Made by a program: the position numbers and the translations under genes
Notes under the pieces: model-generated
Told to the model about the DNA's origin: nothing
The model's database searches: none
The model's input: only the letters and a program-made list of their open reading frames with translations
Shown: piece after piece, positions 1-11,239 of the stretch
How positions within the stretch are numbered: position 1 is the first letter of the stretch
Layout: each line of letters begins with the position of its first letter
Assembly: GCF_040802235.1 (NCBI RefSeq)
Contig: NC_133156.1
Coordinates: forward strand, 180,990,351-181,054,350
From: Manis javanica
Taxonomy: Eukaryota > Chordata > Mammalia > Pholidota > Manidae
Length of the DNA: 64,000 bases
Direction of reading: 5' to 3'

Positions 1-158
1 ATTCAACAGCTGTACTACCTATAAGTGGGTGCAGAGATACACTAAAACACCTGTTAACTAAATCTGAAGCTACTTCTGAGGCTGCTTGAAATAAAGCTTC
101 ACTAACTTCCGATGGTTGAGAACACCATTCAGTGTCTTCAGACTTACCAGGAATTCCC
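1..158 (-). CDS. ALMS1: ALMS1 coding exon 5 (5' part, runs off the window)
   Basis: Start of the next ALMS1 exon. The acceptor TATTTTCAG has its AG at 159-160, and the frame is open to the window edge. The first base completes the Arg codon from exon 4, then the exon reads GIPGKSEDTEW and later SEVSEALFQA and HPLIGSTAVE, matching recalled human ALMS1. The downstream part, including the tandem-repeat exon 8 that makes up much of the protein, lies outside the window. A strong donor-like GTAAGT sits 11 bases into the exon, where human has Asp rather than Gly. Confidence 0.94.
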
Positions 159-160
159 CT

Positions 161-1288
161 GAAAATAGTTAAAAATAAATAAATAACATATTAAAAACGT
201 TTCTTTTTTAAAATACTCACATGAAAAAATACAAAGCTGATGTGTCTCTGAAATTAAGGTCGTTTGAAAGTGTGTTGAAAACAAATTAGATTTCAAATTT
301 CTTAAAGATGGCTAATGACCAAACAAAGAAAATTTTCTGTGAACAAAAAATGAATTACCATCCTATGACTGTGGTATTTTCTCTGGCTTCTCTAAAACAA
401 TATTACCAAAAAATATGCATGCTTTCATATCACCAAAAATAGAAAATGATTCTTTAAATGAAAAATCCAAACTTTTCTATTTTAACTTAAAATGTTTGAT
501 TTGTCACCTACCATAATTTAATATTCTTTTAACCTTCACTAATTACTTTACTAATCATTTACTGTGCTCTTGAAAACCACTTAGAAAATGATCCACTCGC
601 AAAACAGAAACCTTATCATTGTTGACTGTTGAACATAGCACACTTTTCATAAAAGTAACTTTCAGGTAAAACATAGCAGAAGGGCAGAAGTTTTCTGTCT
701 ATAAGCATATATTGTTTTTAATCTAAGGTTCTAAAAGAGGAAAACTCATATTCTTGGGTAATTCCAAGTATGTTTTAGAGAATTCCAGACTTGTCTCCCA
801 TCGTGACTATTTTAAAGGGCATTAATCTGGAATAACTGTTAATTTAGGAATGTCTGTTAGAATAAGCTTCATATTCACACCTCCTCTAAGATACAGAGAG
901 ACAACGAGGCTCATTTGATATCAGCTGACCAAAATTAGAGTGCTAAACAAGTTAGTGACCATGAAATGAATGCTTTTTACAGAATAGGCAACGAAAGAAG
1001 AGATTTGTAAGAGGGAAAAATCAGTGTGCCTTCTAAATTAATATATGCCCAAAATAGTAGAATACATTAGAAGTAATTTTTTAATTAACTACAGTTGCCT
1101 GGCTCATTTTTACACATGTAACTATACCAAATTCATATGCACAATGGGGCCTTGTTACCTTCAGAGTACATGCTAAGAATATCTAACCCCCAACCTGAAG
1201 CATCACCCTAATCTGAAGTCATTAATATTAACAATTTAGAAAAAAAAAAGAAAGAGTAGAAAGGTTACATGCAAATAAAATAAATCCT
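161..1288 (-). other. ALMS1: ALMS1 intron 4
   Basis: AT-rich intron between exons 4 and 5. I see no ORF, RNA gene or confident repeat. Short poly-A/T runs only. Confidence 0.85.
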
Positions 1289-1290
1289 AC

Positions 1291-1408
1291 CTCAGAGGTG
1301 CAAATTCTAGCTCACTTTCACGAAATAAGGAATCAGGCCCAAACTCTTGATCTTGTGTCAAACATGTCAGCAAAGGCAAATCAGGAAAAGCAAAGCTGTC
1401 TTGTATGA
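1291..1408 (-). CDS. ALMS1: ALMS1 coding exon 4
   Basis: 118-nt exon bounded by an acceptor (CTTCACAG, AG at 1409-1410) and a donor (CTGAG then GTAGG, GT at 1290-1289). It supplies the last two bases of the split Val codon, 38 full codons (IQDSFAFPDLPLLTC... ending EFAPL) and two bases of an Arg codon completed by exon 5. 2+114+2 nt fits exactly. The residue order matches recalled human ALMS1 with only a few changes. The polypyrimidine tract is weak, being interrupted by purines. Confidence 0.95.
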
Positions 1409-1534
1409 CTGTGAAGTTTCGAATATAAAAATGTTGGAATGCTGAACATTAATTGTTTAGCCTACTCCTGCAGTATTTTAAAGAACCTAAACATGCTGCC
1501 CGCTGAATTCTATAAGCATTAGAATGATAACATA

Positions 1535-1785
1535 GCAGCAGCAGCAGCAGCTACTACCATCTACTGAGAGCCTGCTAAGATCCAGTCACTTAACATACAA
1601 TCTTCCATTTAATCCTCATGACAACCTTGAAGGACAGGTAGTATCATACCCATTTTGTAGGTAAGGAGATACGATTATAAAACTTAAGAAATATTAAGTA
1701 ATTTGTCCACATTCAGATAGCTTAAGTACCAGAGTGAGACCTGAACCTAAATATTCTGAACGTTTTTTAGCAAATGTTCTTAACC
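1535..1785 (+). repeat. Ancient mammalian-wide SINE/LINE fragment, MIR/L2-like
   Basis: The sequence runs through the familiar order: TACTGAGAGCCTGCTA, ATTTAATCCTCATGACAACC, then a degenerate 'CCCATTTTACAGATGAGGAAACTGAGGC' type block, then 'AACC' at the end of a Cys/Met-rich tail. A (CAG)6 run at 1534-1551 precedes it. Similar blocks recur at 37590, 47990 and 55960. Confidence 0.5.
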
Positions 1786-1811
1786 GTTATGAGGATTTTT
1801 TTTTCCATCTT

Positions 1812-2262
1812 ATACCAATGTGTGGTCCTGAGGATTCCTAAGACACTCTTAGGATAATATTAAGATATCATTTGCCTTATTCACTCTCATTTTCTCATAA
1901 GAGTACAGTGGAATTTTTTAGAAGTTGTCTCACATATGATATAGCAACATATTAAATGCAGGGGCAAATATCAGAATTTACTTGTCTTCTATTAAGTCAG
2001 CTACTACAGAGAATTTTTTAAGTAAAATAATGTTACTTTTCTAATTTTTTTTTTGGAAAATAGTTATTTTCCTAAAAATTATGTAACTTATGTTAACATG
2101 CAATGGAGTTGTTATTTTTTAATGAGTTAACATTTTTTTAATTTCTCAATTTTAATTTCTAATATGGGAAACAGCAATAACCCACAAAAACAAAAGCTCT
2201 TTGGAGCCCTTAGTAATTTTAAAGTGTGTGAAGGAGTCCTGTGACCAAGAAGTTTGAGAAGT
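1812..2262 (+). repeat. hAT-like DNA transposon, copy 1
   Basis: Ends in AGTTTGAGAAGTCCT, the typical hAT-Charlie terminus, and carries AAGGAGTCCTGTGACC and TTGGAAAATAGTTATTTTC blocks. The same order of blocks recurs at 8205-9190, so the two are copies of one family. Non-coding and much diverged. Confidence 0.6.
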
Positions 2263-2539
2263 CCTAATTTAAAGGAAAAAAAAAAAAGTCTTATGGTTCA
2301 TGAATGCCAATGTAAATAATTCTCATTATGATTATGATATCCTTAATATGTACAAACTAGATAAAAACTCCTTATTCCTTATAGCCTTTACACAACTACA
2401 AAACGAAAAATTAAGTATTAATAGAAACAAAGCTGTAAAACCAAAAGCATTCTATTTAATATTAATTTAACTGGATGGGTGATGTTTTGTTAAAACTAAA
2501 TTGTTCTTTCAATATGAATCTAATATTGTTGCTACACTA

Positions 2540-2745
2540 TACTTTCTTGATTTCAGAATGCCTATAATACTGCACACCTTCCCTGTCATCACTATCACAC
2601 TCTTGTTTTAATCTTTGGTCTGTCTGCTTCCCACCTAGACTGTCAACTCCGTATTTGCTTTTATTCAGAGATGTATCCTCAGTGCCTAACAAAGTACCTG
2701 CTACACTTACTAGGTACTCAAAAAGAATTATTTTTCTACGTATTC
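2540..2745 (+). repeat. L2 LINE 3' end
   Basis: Contains the L2 tail blocks: a diverged 'GACTGTCAACTCC...GCAGGGA' region followed by CCTCAGTGCCTAACAAAGTACCTG and TACTAGGTACTCA. Non-coding fragment. Confidence 0.6.
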
Positions 2746-3374
2746 ACTGAGTTAAGTTAATTAAAATGAGAAATGGAAAGATGATAACCTTTACCACCAA
2801 GGACTAATTGGTAGTCCCTCTTTGGCCTTGGCTTAGAGATTCAGTCTTAAAACTTGCTAAAAGAAGGTTTTCACCTCTCTAAGAATCATGAAGGTTTACT
2901 AAAAAAGACCCCATAATTCCTCACATTTTGACAACTGATGATGATTTGGATCACCCTTTTTTGAGATATCTAACTATTCTGGCACTAGTCATCATCATGA
3001 CATTGCCATTGGTGAGACTAACACACCCCACAACACTCATGCAAAGCAAAACAGCAATGATGACATTTCCTCTGGCCAGCAGATCCAGCGATCTCCTCTA
3101 ATAATTAAAATGTTCTACTTTATGCATAGTAAATGAGAAAATAATTATAAAATTTTACATTAGAAAACATTTTAGAATCCACATAGCACAATCTCCTACC
3201 CAATGCTGACATTCTTCTATTAGATAATTTTGCTTGACATTCTGCCATGACATAAAGCTCACTCTGGTGTTACATAGCCTTCCCACTATTAAGTGGCTCT
3301 ATCAGAAAGTTCTTTTTTATATCAAATTGAAAATGTATTCTCATTTTGATCACTACACTAGGAGACCACTATAC

Positions 3375-3570
3375 TAGGAATAGACAATTTTTTATAAAAG
3401 GCCAGCTAGTAGTAAATATTTTAGGCTTTCTTGGTCACATATGACCTCTGTCCCACATATTTTTTTGCTTGTTTGTTTTTACAATCCTTTAAAAATGCAA
3501 AAACCATGCTTAGGACGTGGATAGTACAAAATCAAGACATGGCCTATAGTTTGTAGACTCCTGCTCTAGA
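3375..3570 (+). repeat. hAT-like nonautonomous DNA transposon fragment
   Basis: AAAAGGCCAGCTAGTAGTAA and TATTTTAGGCTTTCTTGG followed by GGCCTATAGTTTGTAGACTCC is the block order of a common mammalian hAT-derived repeat. The family name is not assigned. Confidence 0.5.
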
Positions 3571-3589
3571 CTGCTATAATACTCATCCC

Positions 3590-3715
3590 ATGGTATTGCT
3601 GTTTTCTGTTTTGTCTTCCCAAAAGAGGAGGTAGCTTTTGTTCATATATCCCTAGCATCAAACACACAATGGATGCTTAGGTATCTGTTATATAAATGAG
3701 TGAATAAAAAATAAA
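3590..3715 (+). repeat. L2-like LINE 3' tail
   Basis: ATATCCCTAGCATCAAACAC, then ATGGATGCTTAGG and ATAAATGAGTGAATAAA match the degenerate L2 terminus. Short and diverged. Confidence 0.45.
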
Positions 3716-4762
3716 CGGCTTCTTCTTTAAGCATGACAGCCTTTCAACTACTTGATCATAGCAAAGTCTTCTCTCATCCATTTGTCATAGTCATCTCCCA
3801 CAAAGGAACTCTAATGTTGGCAACATCTTTTTTAGAATGTAATATTCAAGTTGGCTTTGATGATCTACATCATGGAATGCATTGGTACTAATATTTTGAT
3901 TTGGATAGCATTAGCTTATGTTTGAAATAAACTTGCTGAATTAACTCTTATTCATGCTCCTCTACAAAACTCTGACAACTTCATGGTTGAATCTCATTCC
4001 CCTGACAAAGACTAATTCTAAAAAATGTGGTTGTTGCATTTTTTTTTATTTTGGAGGGGGGAGGACTGAATAAAACAGAAGGAAGAACAAAATATTTGAC
4101 TGAATTATGGCTTAATCATGAAAAAATTGAAATTACCGTATGGGTTATGCGTTCTTACATATCCACAAAGATCCAAAGTAGTAATGGTACAATTCTATCT
4201 CCTCCCTTGATGACTTAGAAGGCACTTAAAGTTTACCTTTTGTAAAGAGTTAATAAATCAGTTTCATATTAAACAGGAGAAAGCAATAAGATCTACCTCA
4301 GACAAGTCATTTAACCTGTTTATTTCAATTTGTGAACACTGAGGGTAATAATATATGCCTTAAACTAATTCTAAGGATCTAATGAGGTAAGCATGAACAT
4401 TTGCTTTTTGCTTATTCTTAAGTATCAAGGGGTCTCTTTTGCTGAGAAAAGTAGTCAAAGGATAATATGGCTTACCCTAAGAAAAAACTCCAGAAATTCA
4501 GGACTGAGGAGGCACACACACTATAGAGGAAGTTAACACTTTACTGTGAGCAATAAGGTGTGATAAAATGAGGGGTAACTGCATATTTAATATAACTAGA
4601 CCAGCTAGCCAGTGTGGAAACTCAGAAATAAGCAAATACCTTTGAGTATGGCTCTACAGAGCTCCTCAACTCAAGAAAGGATTTAAAAGCAAAACTTAAA
4701 GTCCCTGAAAAGTATTCTACAAATGTGAACTATTACTACTAGTTAAAAATAAAGAGCATTAC

Positions 4763-4958
4763 CTAGCAATGGAGAACATAAGAGATCTCTGTTGGGCTCC
4801 TTTACCCGATTTTCTGATAGGGTCAATAAACCTTCCTCCAGAGGGAGGAAGTCTGTCACTTTGGTCACTTTCTCTCTCATATTAAACCTGGTCTGGGCTG
4901 TATCCAAGGTGTTGGAAAAGTCCATTTCTTGAGGAAGACGATGCCAAGATTCTGTTTT
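4763..4958 (-). CDS. ALMS1: ALMS1 coding exon 3
   Basis: 196-nt exon with an acceptor TGTTTTAG at 4959-4960 and a donor (CTAG then GTAATG) at 4762-4761. It starts in phase 0 and ends with one base of a split Val codon that is completed by exon 4. The 65 complete codons begin KTESWHRLPQEMD and include EPNRDLLCSPLL. Both blocks are near-identical to recalled human ALMS1, with substitutions spread between them. The open frame, matching phases and codon-level conservation show it is under coding constraint. Nothing in the exon is broken. If exon 2 is skipped, this exon directly follows exon 1. Confidence 0.95.
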
Positions 4959-5934
4959 CTAAAACAGTAATTTTGAAAGAGAACATGCTGAGTCATTAAC
5001 TGAGTTATACATATTAACACTTAGATTAAAATGTCCACTCATGTAGCATATGGTTTCATTATGATGACAATCTCATCAAACTTTGGAAAAAGTAAAGCTG
5101 TTCTGTGTTTTTCACAATATTAACTACACTTTAGACCTCTTCCCATAATTAAACCTCTTTTACTGTGTTGAATCACTGGCATCTCTGCTATTCTTTAACA
5201 GTTCTTATCATTAAAACAATACGTTGCTTCTACATGATGAAATCTTACAATCTGATTAAAATAAAACTGAAAAAAAAATCCAAACCTAAAGCCACAATAT
5301 TTTCTACATTTGATCACTGTACTGAATTCTTACTAGCTATACTGGTTTCTAGTGGGTTTTTGTTTCTTCTCAGTATACAGATCAAATCATCCATGAATAG
5401 TGATACTGTACATCTGTCTCTTTCAAATGTTTATTCTCACATTAGTGGCATGATTCAGAGCAATGCTTCTCAAAACATCTATGGAAAAGATCAGTTTTTG
5501 CTATTTCCAATTCATCACAGACATTTTTATTAAAATACCAATAAAAGTAAGTAAGTAAAAATAATTTTAAAACTTAAAAAAAAAAAACATAGTTTAAAAA
5601 GTGAAATTTAAAAGACACATAAGCCCAAAATACAAAATACAGGGCCAAACGTCTGATTTCTAGTTCTAAAAAACATAAAATTACTCTGTCAAACTGCTGT
5701 AAAAGTTGCTAAGTATTTCCTCTATATTCCTGTACTTACCTCTTGACAAACCATTAACAAGTAATTCATGGACTGGCAGCAACTGACAGACAGTAGTAAG
5801 TAGCAATGTTGAATTAAAGTTGAATCCAATACTAATGGCAACAAATTTTGTAGGCGCTTTCTTTTTAAATTTAGTGTTCATTAAAAAATAAGAATATTCT
5901 TCCTATCATGCTATGAAAGTATTCATCAAAATTA

Positions 5935-6845
5935 AAGCTTCTGCTCTTCAAGACACAGGAGAATTTAAAGAAAAACCAAAGACTGGGAGAAAATATTTGT
6001 GAAAAACATTATTTGATAAAGGACTTGAATTTAGAATACATATGGAACTCTAGACACTAAATAGAAAAAATCACATAAAAAATGGGCAAGAAATTTAAAC
6101 AGACCCTTCACTAAAGAAGAAACATGGATAGCAAATATGCACACAAAAAGATGCACATTAGTCATCTAGTCATCATTATTAGTCATTAGGAAAATGCATA
6201 TTAAAACCATAATATGGCACAATATGCATATTAAAACCTAGAATGGCTAAAATTTTTTAAACAAAAAACAAGAAAACTGATAATACCAAGGGCTGATGAC
6301 AAGGATGCAAATCAATTAGAACTCATACATTGTGGGGAAGGCAAAATAGTACAGCCACTTTGGGAAACATTTGGCACTTTCTTATAATGTTAAACATACA
6401 ATTACCATATCAGCCAGGAATCCCATTCCTAGGTTTTTACCCAAGAGAAATGAAACCATTTGTCTACCTAAGAACCTGAACATGAGTGGAATACTACCAG
6501 CAATAAAAAATTAAAAATAACAAACTACTGATTCATGCAACAACACGGATGAATCTCAAAAGCATGTGCCAAATTAAAGAAGCCATATTCAAAAGTCTAC
6601 ACACTATAATTCTGAAAAGGCAAAATTACAGGGACAAAAATCAGATCAGTGGTTGCCAGGGACTAAGAATTGGGAGATGACTAACTAAAAAAGGACACAA
6701 GGAAACTTTTTTGGGGTGATGACAATTGGTATATCTCAAATGTGGTAATGATTATATGACTGCATGTATTTGTCAAAAATCACCAAACTGCACACTTAGG
6801 AGTAAATTTTGCTGTATTTAAATTATACCTTAATAAACCTGACTT
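5935..6845 (+). mobile_element. Old L1M-type LINE-1 fragment
   Basis: Diverged 3' end of L1 ORF2 and its 3' UTR. Landmarks in order are AAAAAATGGGCAAGAAATTT, ATTAAAACCATAATATGGCA, CATTCCTAGGTTTTTACCCA, GATCAGTGGTTGCCAGGGAC and a terminal TTAATAAACCTGAC. Many stops and indels; long dead. Confidence 0.75.
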
Positions 6846-6894
6846 TTAAAAATGAGAGTAAAAAAATAAAATTAAGATATTAACAATTTGAAAT

Positions 6895-7330
6895 GAGGGT
6901 AAGATACAGGAGGTGGAGATAGAGAATGTAGACAACTCTTGAAAATTTCATTTGACAGTGAGGAGAATGTTAAATGGGCACAGTAGCTGGAGGGGAAGAG
7001 AGGATGGTTTGTACTCAAGCTGCTGGAGATGGTTAAGGTCTAGGCTGTGACCATGGGATGGGATGAGTAACCTAGTGAGGGTAGAAGGCTGGGAGAAGGA
7101 GTGGAGGAAAAGATCTCTGCGGGTTAGCTGAAAGATCCAAGAGTTTGACACTGGATGGGTATGTAAGCTGAAGTGAAAGAATCTAGAAGAGGACAGTGTA
7201 GCAAGAGCCTATAGTTTTCAATGAATAAAGAGAGGTAACTCAGATGACAGCAAAAAGGATGAATGAACAGAATAACCAAGAGAAAAGAGAAGGAATTAGA
7301 AAGTGGCATAATGCCCCAGTTGATCTAAAG
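6895..7330 (+). repeat. Diverged purine-rich dispersed repeat (unclassified)
   Basis: GGTAGAAGGCTGGGAGAAGG and similar purine-rich blocks resemble the ancient repeat at 34720-35940 and 49080-49560. Too diverged to name. The minus-strand ORFs here (6948-7151, 7124-7309) are low-complexity shadows. Confidence 0.3.
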
Positions 7331-7444
7331 AACCCAGGTATGAAGACAGAAATGAAGAACTACAGTATCCATCCATGGTTAATATAAGAAAGGGACAAAA
7401 AGGAAGACATCTATTTTGGACTGTGCTCTACCAAAACAACATCA

Positions 7445-7890
7445 TCAGAGAATATTAAACTCTTTAGGGATACATCCTGTATTTGTTTCCTAGAGCTGCC
7501 ATAACAGAGTTACACAAACTTGGGACTTAAAACAGATATTTATTCTCTCACAGTTCAGACTTCAGGCCAAGATGTTGGCAAGGCCATGCTCCATCCAAAG
7601 CCTATAAAGAGGAGGGTCCTTTCTTCTACTTTTCACTAGCCCCAGACATCCCTTGACTGTGGCAGCATGACTCCACAATCTTTGCCTCTGTCTTCTGGTT
7701 TCTTCCTGTGTGTCTCCCTCTTCACATGGTGTTGTCCTCTTGTACAAGGTCCCATCCTACTCCAATATGATCTCAACTTAACCTTAAATAACTATACCTG
7801 CATTTACCCTGTTTCCAAATAAGATCCTATTCTGAGGTACTGGGGATTAGGACTTATCATTTTGGGGTACACAATTAAACCCTTAACAAT
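7445..7890 (-). repeat. MaLR-like LTR
   Basis: Read on the minus strand, the order is TTAATTGTGTACCCCAAAAT, CCTCAGAATAGGATCTTATT, a CACAGGAAG block, then an AATAAATATCTGTTTTAAG terminus with CTCTAGGAAACAAATACAGG. This is the internal order of mammalian MaLR solo LTRs. Subfamily not assigned. Confidence 0.6.
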
Positions 7891-8204
7891 CCCCCTTCCA
7901 TTTAATGGCCTCAGAGTACTGTGCTTTTTCCGGTCAGGGTTTCTCTTAACCCCTTTTGCTTGGTGACTACAAATCTCTCTGCTCCATATCTTGCATCTAA
8001 AGAATAATCACTGCAACTTAGGGGAAATCAAAAGTATGGAAGAAATCTGATACACAAGTTATTAGATAATCAACCTTAAATATTTAACCTTTGTAAGCAA
8101 AGCTGCATTTTCCCTCCAACAAGCATATATGAGCTTTTTCCCTATTTTTCCATTTTCCAATTTTTCCACTTCTTCTAAGTATATATGACAATGTTCTAGA
8201 TTAG

Positions 8205-9190
8205 CAGTTCTTCAAGTGTGGTTGGCCAAGGATCCCTAGGGGGTCACTGACACCCTTTCAGGGCATCTATGTGGACACTCCCTTTTCTAACTATGTATCT
8301 ACATAAGGCCATATTTTCTTCCCATACCTGAACCAAAGCAATATATCCCAACAGCCTAAACAGGGAGGCAGATCTGACAATTCAACTGTGTTGGTTAATT
8401 TTGTGTGTCAACTTGGCTTGACCACTGGGTGCCCAGATATCTGGTTAAACATTATTCTGAGTGAGCACCTAAGGGTGTGTACAGATGAGATTAACATCTG
8501 ATCCAAAGACTCATCAAAGCAGACTGCCCTTCCCAAAGTAGGCAGGCCTCATCCCATTAAAAGCCTCCGTTAGAACAAAAGCTGAGCAAGAAAGAATTCT
8601 CTCTCTGCCTGATGGTCTTTAAGCTGAGATGGTCTTTTCCTGCATCTGGACTTAGATATGGAATGGAATTTACACCATCAGCTGGCCTAGACCTCAGGCC
8701 CTCAGACTCAGTCTAAAACTTATACCAGCTGTTATCCTGGTTCTCAGGCCTTCAGATTTGGATTGAGACTATACTATCAACTCTCCTGGGGTCTCCAGGT
8801 TGCAGATCTTCAGAATTCTTAGCCTCCATAATTACATAAGCCAATTCTTTACAACATATGTAGATAGATATAGATAGATATTTCTATGTTTGTATATGTC
8901 TTTTACTGGTTCTATTTTTCTGGAGAACCCACTGTCTAATATCTTCCAGTAAGCCTGACTTTAAAGAGGTATGCAAAAATGTAATACAATGCATTCTTTC
9001 AACTTATTTTATTTTGTTTTGGAAAATAGTCATTTTTCATTTTAAAATACATTATGGTAATAGATAATGGGTTTGTTATTTTAAATTAAATATTTTTTAA
9101 ATTTCTAGTAAGCTAAATATCAATATAGATAACCCATATAAACAACAGCTCTTTAAAATATTTTTGAAGAATGTAAAGGAGTCCTGAGAC
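8205..9190 (+). repeat. hAT-like DNA transposon, copy 2, split by an LTR-like element
   Basis: The left part (8205-8392: CAAGTGTGG, GGATCCCTAGGGGGTCACTG) and right part (about 8933-9190: TTGGAAAATAGTCATTTTTC, AAGGAGTCCTGAGAC) are the two halves of the family seen at 1812-2262. An insertion at 8393-8932 separates them. Confidence 0.55.
8393..8932 (+). repeat. LTR-like insertion inside the hAT repeat
   Basis: Starts TGTTGGTTAATTTTGTGTGT, contains AACATTATTCTGAGTGAGC and GGCAGGCCTCATCCCATTA, and ends with TCTGGAGAACCCACTGTCTA. This block order is common in mammalian genomes and looks MaLR-like in layout. Family name not assigned. A TAGATAGATATAGATAGATA microsatellite at 8862-8881 has grown near its 3' end. 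Confidence 0.5.
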
Positions 9191-9353
9191 AAAAATAAAA
9201 TGTGAATTGTTATTCTATATAATTAAGGTTGCCAAAGCTCTATTAGAAAAAATGGAATATTAAACTAATTCACCTCTTTCCATACTTCACAGCTAAATCA
9301 GAATTTCTTGTGCTGCTTATCAAAAGATAGTTTGCCAATTATGAAAGACACAC

Positions 9354-9478
9354 CTGATCATCCCAGAACTCCACTGAACTGCTTTTCCCAAAAAGACCAC
9401 ATTAGCATCAGAAATCTGTGTTCCATTATTGTCTTAATTTAATGGCTCTTGGCTTAAGCAATGGGTTATTGGAATAAA
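9354..9478 (-). pseudogene. ALMS1: Decayed ALMS1 exon 2 (in-frame stop and 1-nt deletion)
   Basis: Homologue of human ALMS1 exon 2, which as I recall encodes 42 residues (126 nt, phase 0-0). An intact acceptor (GATTTTCAG, exon starting at 9478) and a usable donor (GATCAG then GTGTGT) bound 125 nt. Read from the acceptor in phase 0 it aligns without gaps to the human peptide over codons 16-34, including TQISDANVV. Codon 15 is TAA where human has Gln, and one base is missing close to the 3' end, before the GATGATCAG terminus. Including it would truncate ALMS1 near residue 110; skipping it joins exon 1 to exon 3 in frame. I infer a constitutively skipped or lost exon. A sequencing error cannot easily explain two independent lesions plus the general divergence. 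Confidence 0.8.
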
Positions 9479-9480
9479 CT

Positions 9481-11239
9481 GAAAATCAAAATCAGGTTTA
9501 AATACAGTAGTAGTACAGTCACTAAGACTGAATAATAATAATAATAAAAATCTAGCATTTAGATTCTATTTCCCAGTTTGTAAAGCACTTTCACAATTCA
9601 ACTTCAAAACCACTGTTTTAAGTTCTTATCACATCACTCAAAAATATGGACACTTCTGGTTACCCAATTAGGACTCAAATATTTTCCAATAAACTACAGC
9701 ATTTCCTTAACCTCCTATACCCCTAGAGGTAAAAGAATAAGCAGAAGCAAGCTTACTATTTAAGACACCTAAGAAATTGACCCTAATAACAGGGACTAAA
9801 ATCATCTCAGAGCATGGGGAGTGGGATTAAAGTCAGGCTCATTTGGTTAAATGAGGAGTTGAATCAAGCCTCTCCCACCTGTAAAAGAAGGCAATGAAAG
9901 CTGTGGCTACACCCCAAGGCTGAAGCAATACAAACAGAAAAAAAATCAGAAGCAGTCAAACAAAAATGACCTATTCCAGTCACCCACTGGTTCAGGTACT
10001 GATTCTTGAGATTTGCCCCACAGAATACTGCTGGAGATTAAGAACCCAAAGCTTCCAATATAAGACCTACTTCCAAAGAAAAAGACATAAGGGACAGGCA
10101 AACACAACCACAAAAACACCAGTAAGAAGGGTGCACCAAAAGACAAAACACAATAACACTCCTAAAAATGCTACTACAAACTATATTCTCAAAAGACTAT
10201 ATAATGAATATCTCAGATCCTCAAAGAGATTTTAAAAAGATATGCTGTTCATAAAAAAAAAAAGGTTCTAAAGTAAAACAGTTGTTAGTCAAGAAAAGAT
10301 AAATGCTAACAAAATATTAATAACCACAAATGTGAAAAGACCTTTGAAGGAAACCCAAGGTCATCAGATTTTTTTTCAGAATTAAAACACTGTTGCTATA
10401 CTAACAAAACATTTTTACACTGCACTTTATAACAATGTGCTTTTGGTTACAGAAGGACAGCTTAATTTAAATTCTATTCAAAAACTAAGGAGATTTCTAA
10501 GATACCAACTCTTCCAAGAAGCTTTTCTGAAAAGCTAGAGCACCATGTGGCACACCCACCTTTTTCAAAGGCAATTTTTAAGGGATAAAGAATAAAAAGC
10601 AAAGAAATACATTATGCAAATTCATTTTGGCAATCTGAAATCACATAACAAAACAGCCAATGTTTTGGCACAGTTAGTCTTCTTTGAGCCCTCCAGGACA
10701 GATGAATGCCAAAATCAGTGTTCAAAATGGTTATTCACTGCAGCTAAATAATGCTGGGTATAGAGCACGGGGTCTTGCCTTTGGAAACAGCTTACAAAAA
10801 GAAAGTTCAATTCATTAGGATTCTTGTAGAAAACTAATAATACAATATTAAGAAACTAGCACTTTGACAACTAACCCAATGGGTGAGAAAAAGAACACTC
10901 CCACTCACTTTTAGATCAACTCAAAGAAAACCCAGGGGTTATGTTAAAAGCTCTTACTAAAAATTCCATTTCCCAGAACTACTTAGTTTTCTTACCTATC
11001 TGACTCTCAACTTTATCAAGAAAATTAATTTCTAATACATTCCATTATATTTGATTAGATTTCCCACAGTTACCTCTGGATAGTGTGTAATCCAAATACT
11101 TGAAAGGAAGATTCTTAAGATGAATGCTTGAAACCTAAGCAGGTGTTATCAGCAACTGTCTGATCTGAGATTAAATGTCTTTTGGTTAAAAAAAAATCCT
11201 TAAAGAGTTCATCTAAGTCAGTTTTTAATATTAAAAGTT
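9481..11239 (-). other. ALMS1: ALMS1 intron 1, repeat-poor part
   Basis: AT-rich intronic DNA upstream of the decayed exon 2. No gene, RNA or classifiable repeat. An (ATA)n run sits near 9531-9545. The 89-codon plus ORF at 9966-10235 lacks any family motif and I regard it as chance. Confidence 0.75.

Larger units (their letters stand above)
1411..4760 (-). other. ALMS1: ALMS1 intron 3
   Basis: Intron between exons 3 and 4. It carries an ancient mammalian-wide repeat (1535-1785), a hAT-like repeat (1812-2262), two L2-like 3' ends (2540-2745, 3590-3715) and a second hAT-like fragment (3375-3570). The remainder, 2750-3370 and 3720-4760, is AT-rich sequence in which I recognise nothing. Confidence 0.85.
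4961..9351 (-). other. ALMS1: ALMS1 intron 2
   Basis: Intron between the decayed exon 2 and exon 3. It holds an old L1 (5935-6845), a diverged dispersed repeat (6895-7330), two MaLR-like LTRs and a hAT-like repeat. 4961-5930, 7895-8190 and 9195-9350 are AT-rich with nothing recognisable, although short ORFs cross 5165-5533 and 5681-5881 by chance. Confidence 0.8.

Noticed and set aside
9966-10235. 89-codon plus ORF in ALMS1 intron 1
   Set aside because: A-rich, Lys/Thr-rich product with no motif; no similarity to ALMS1 exons.
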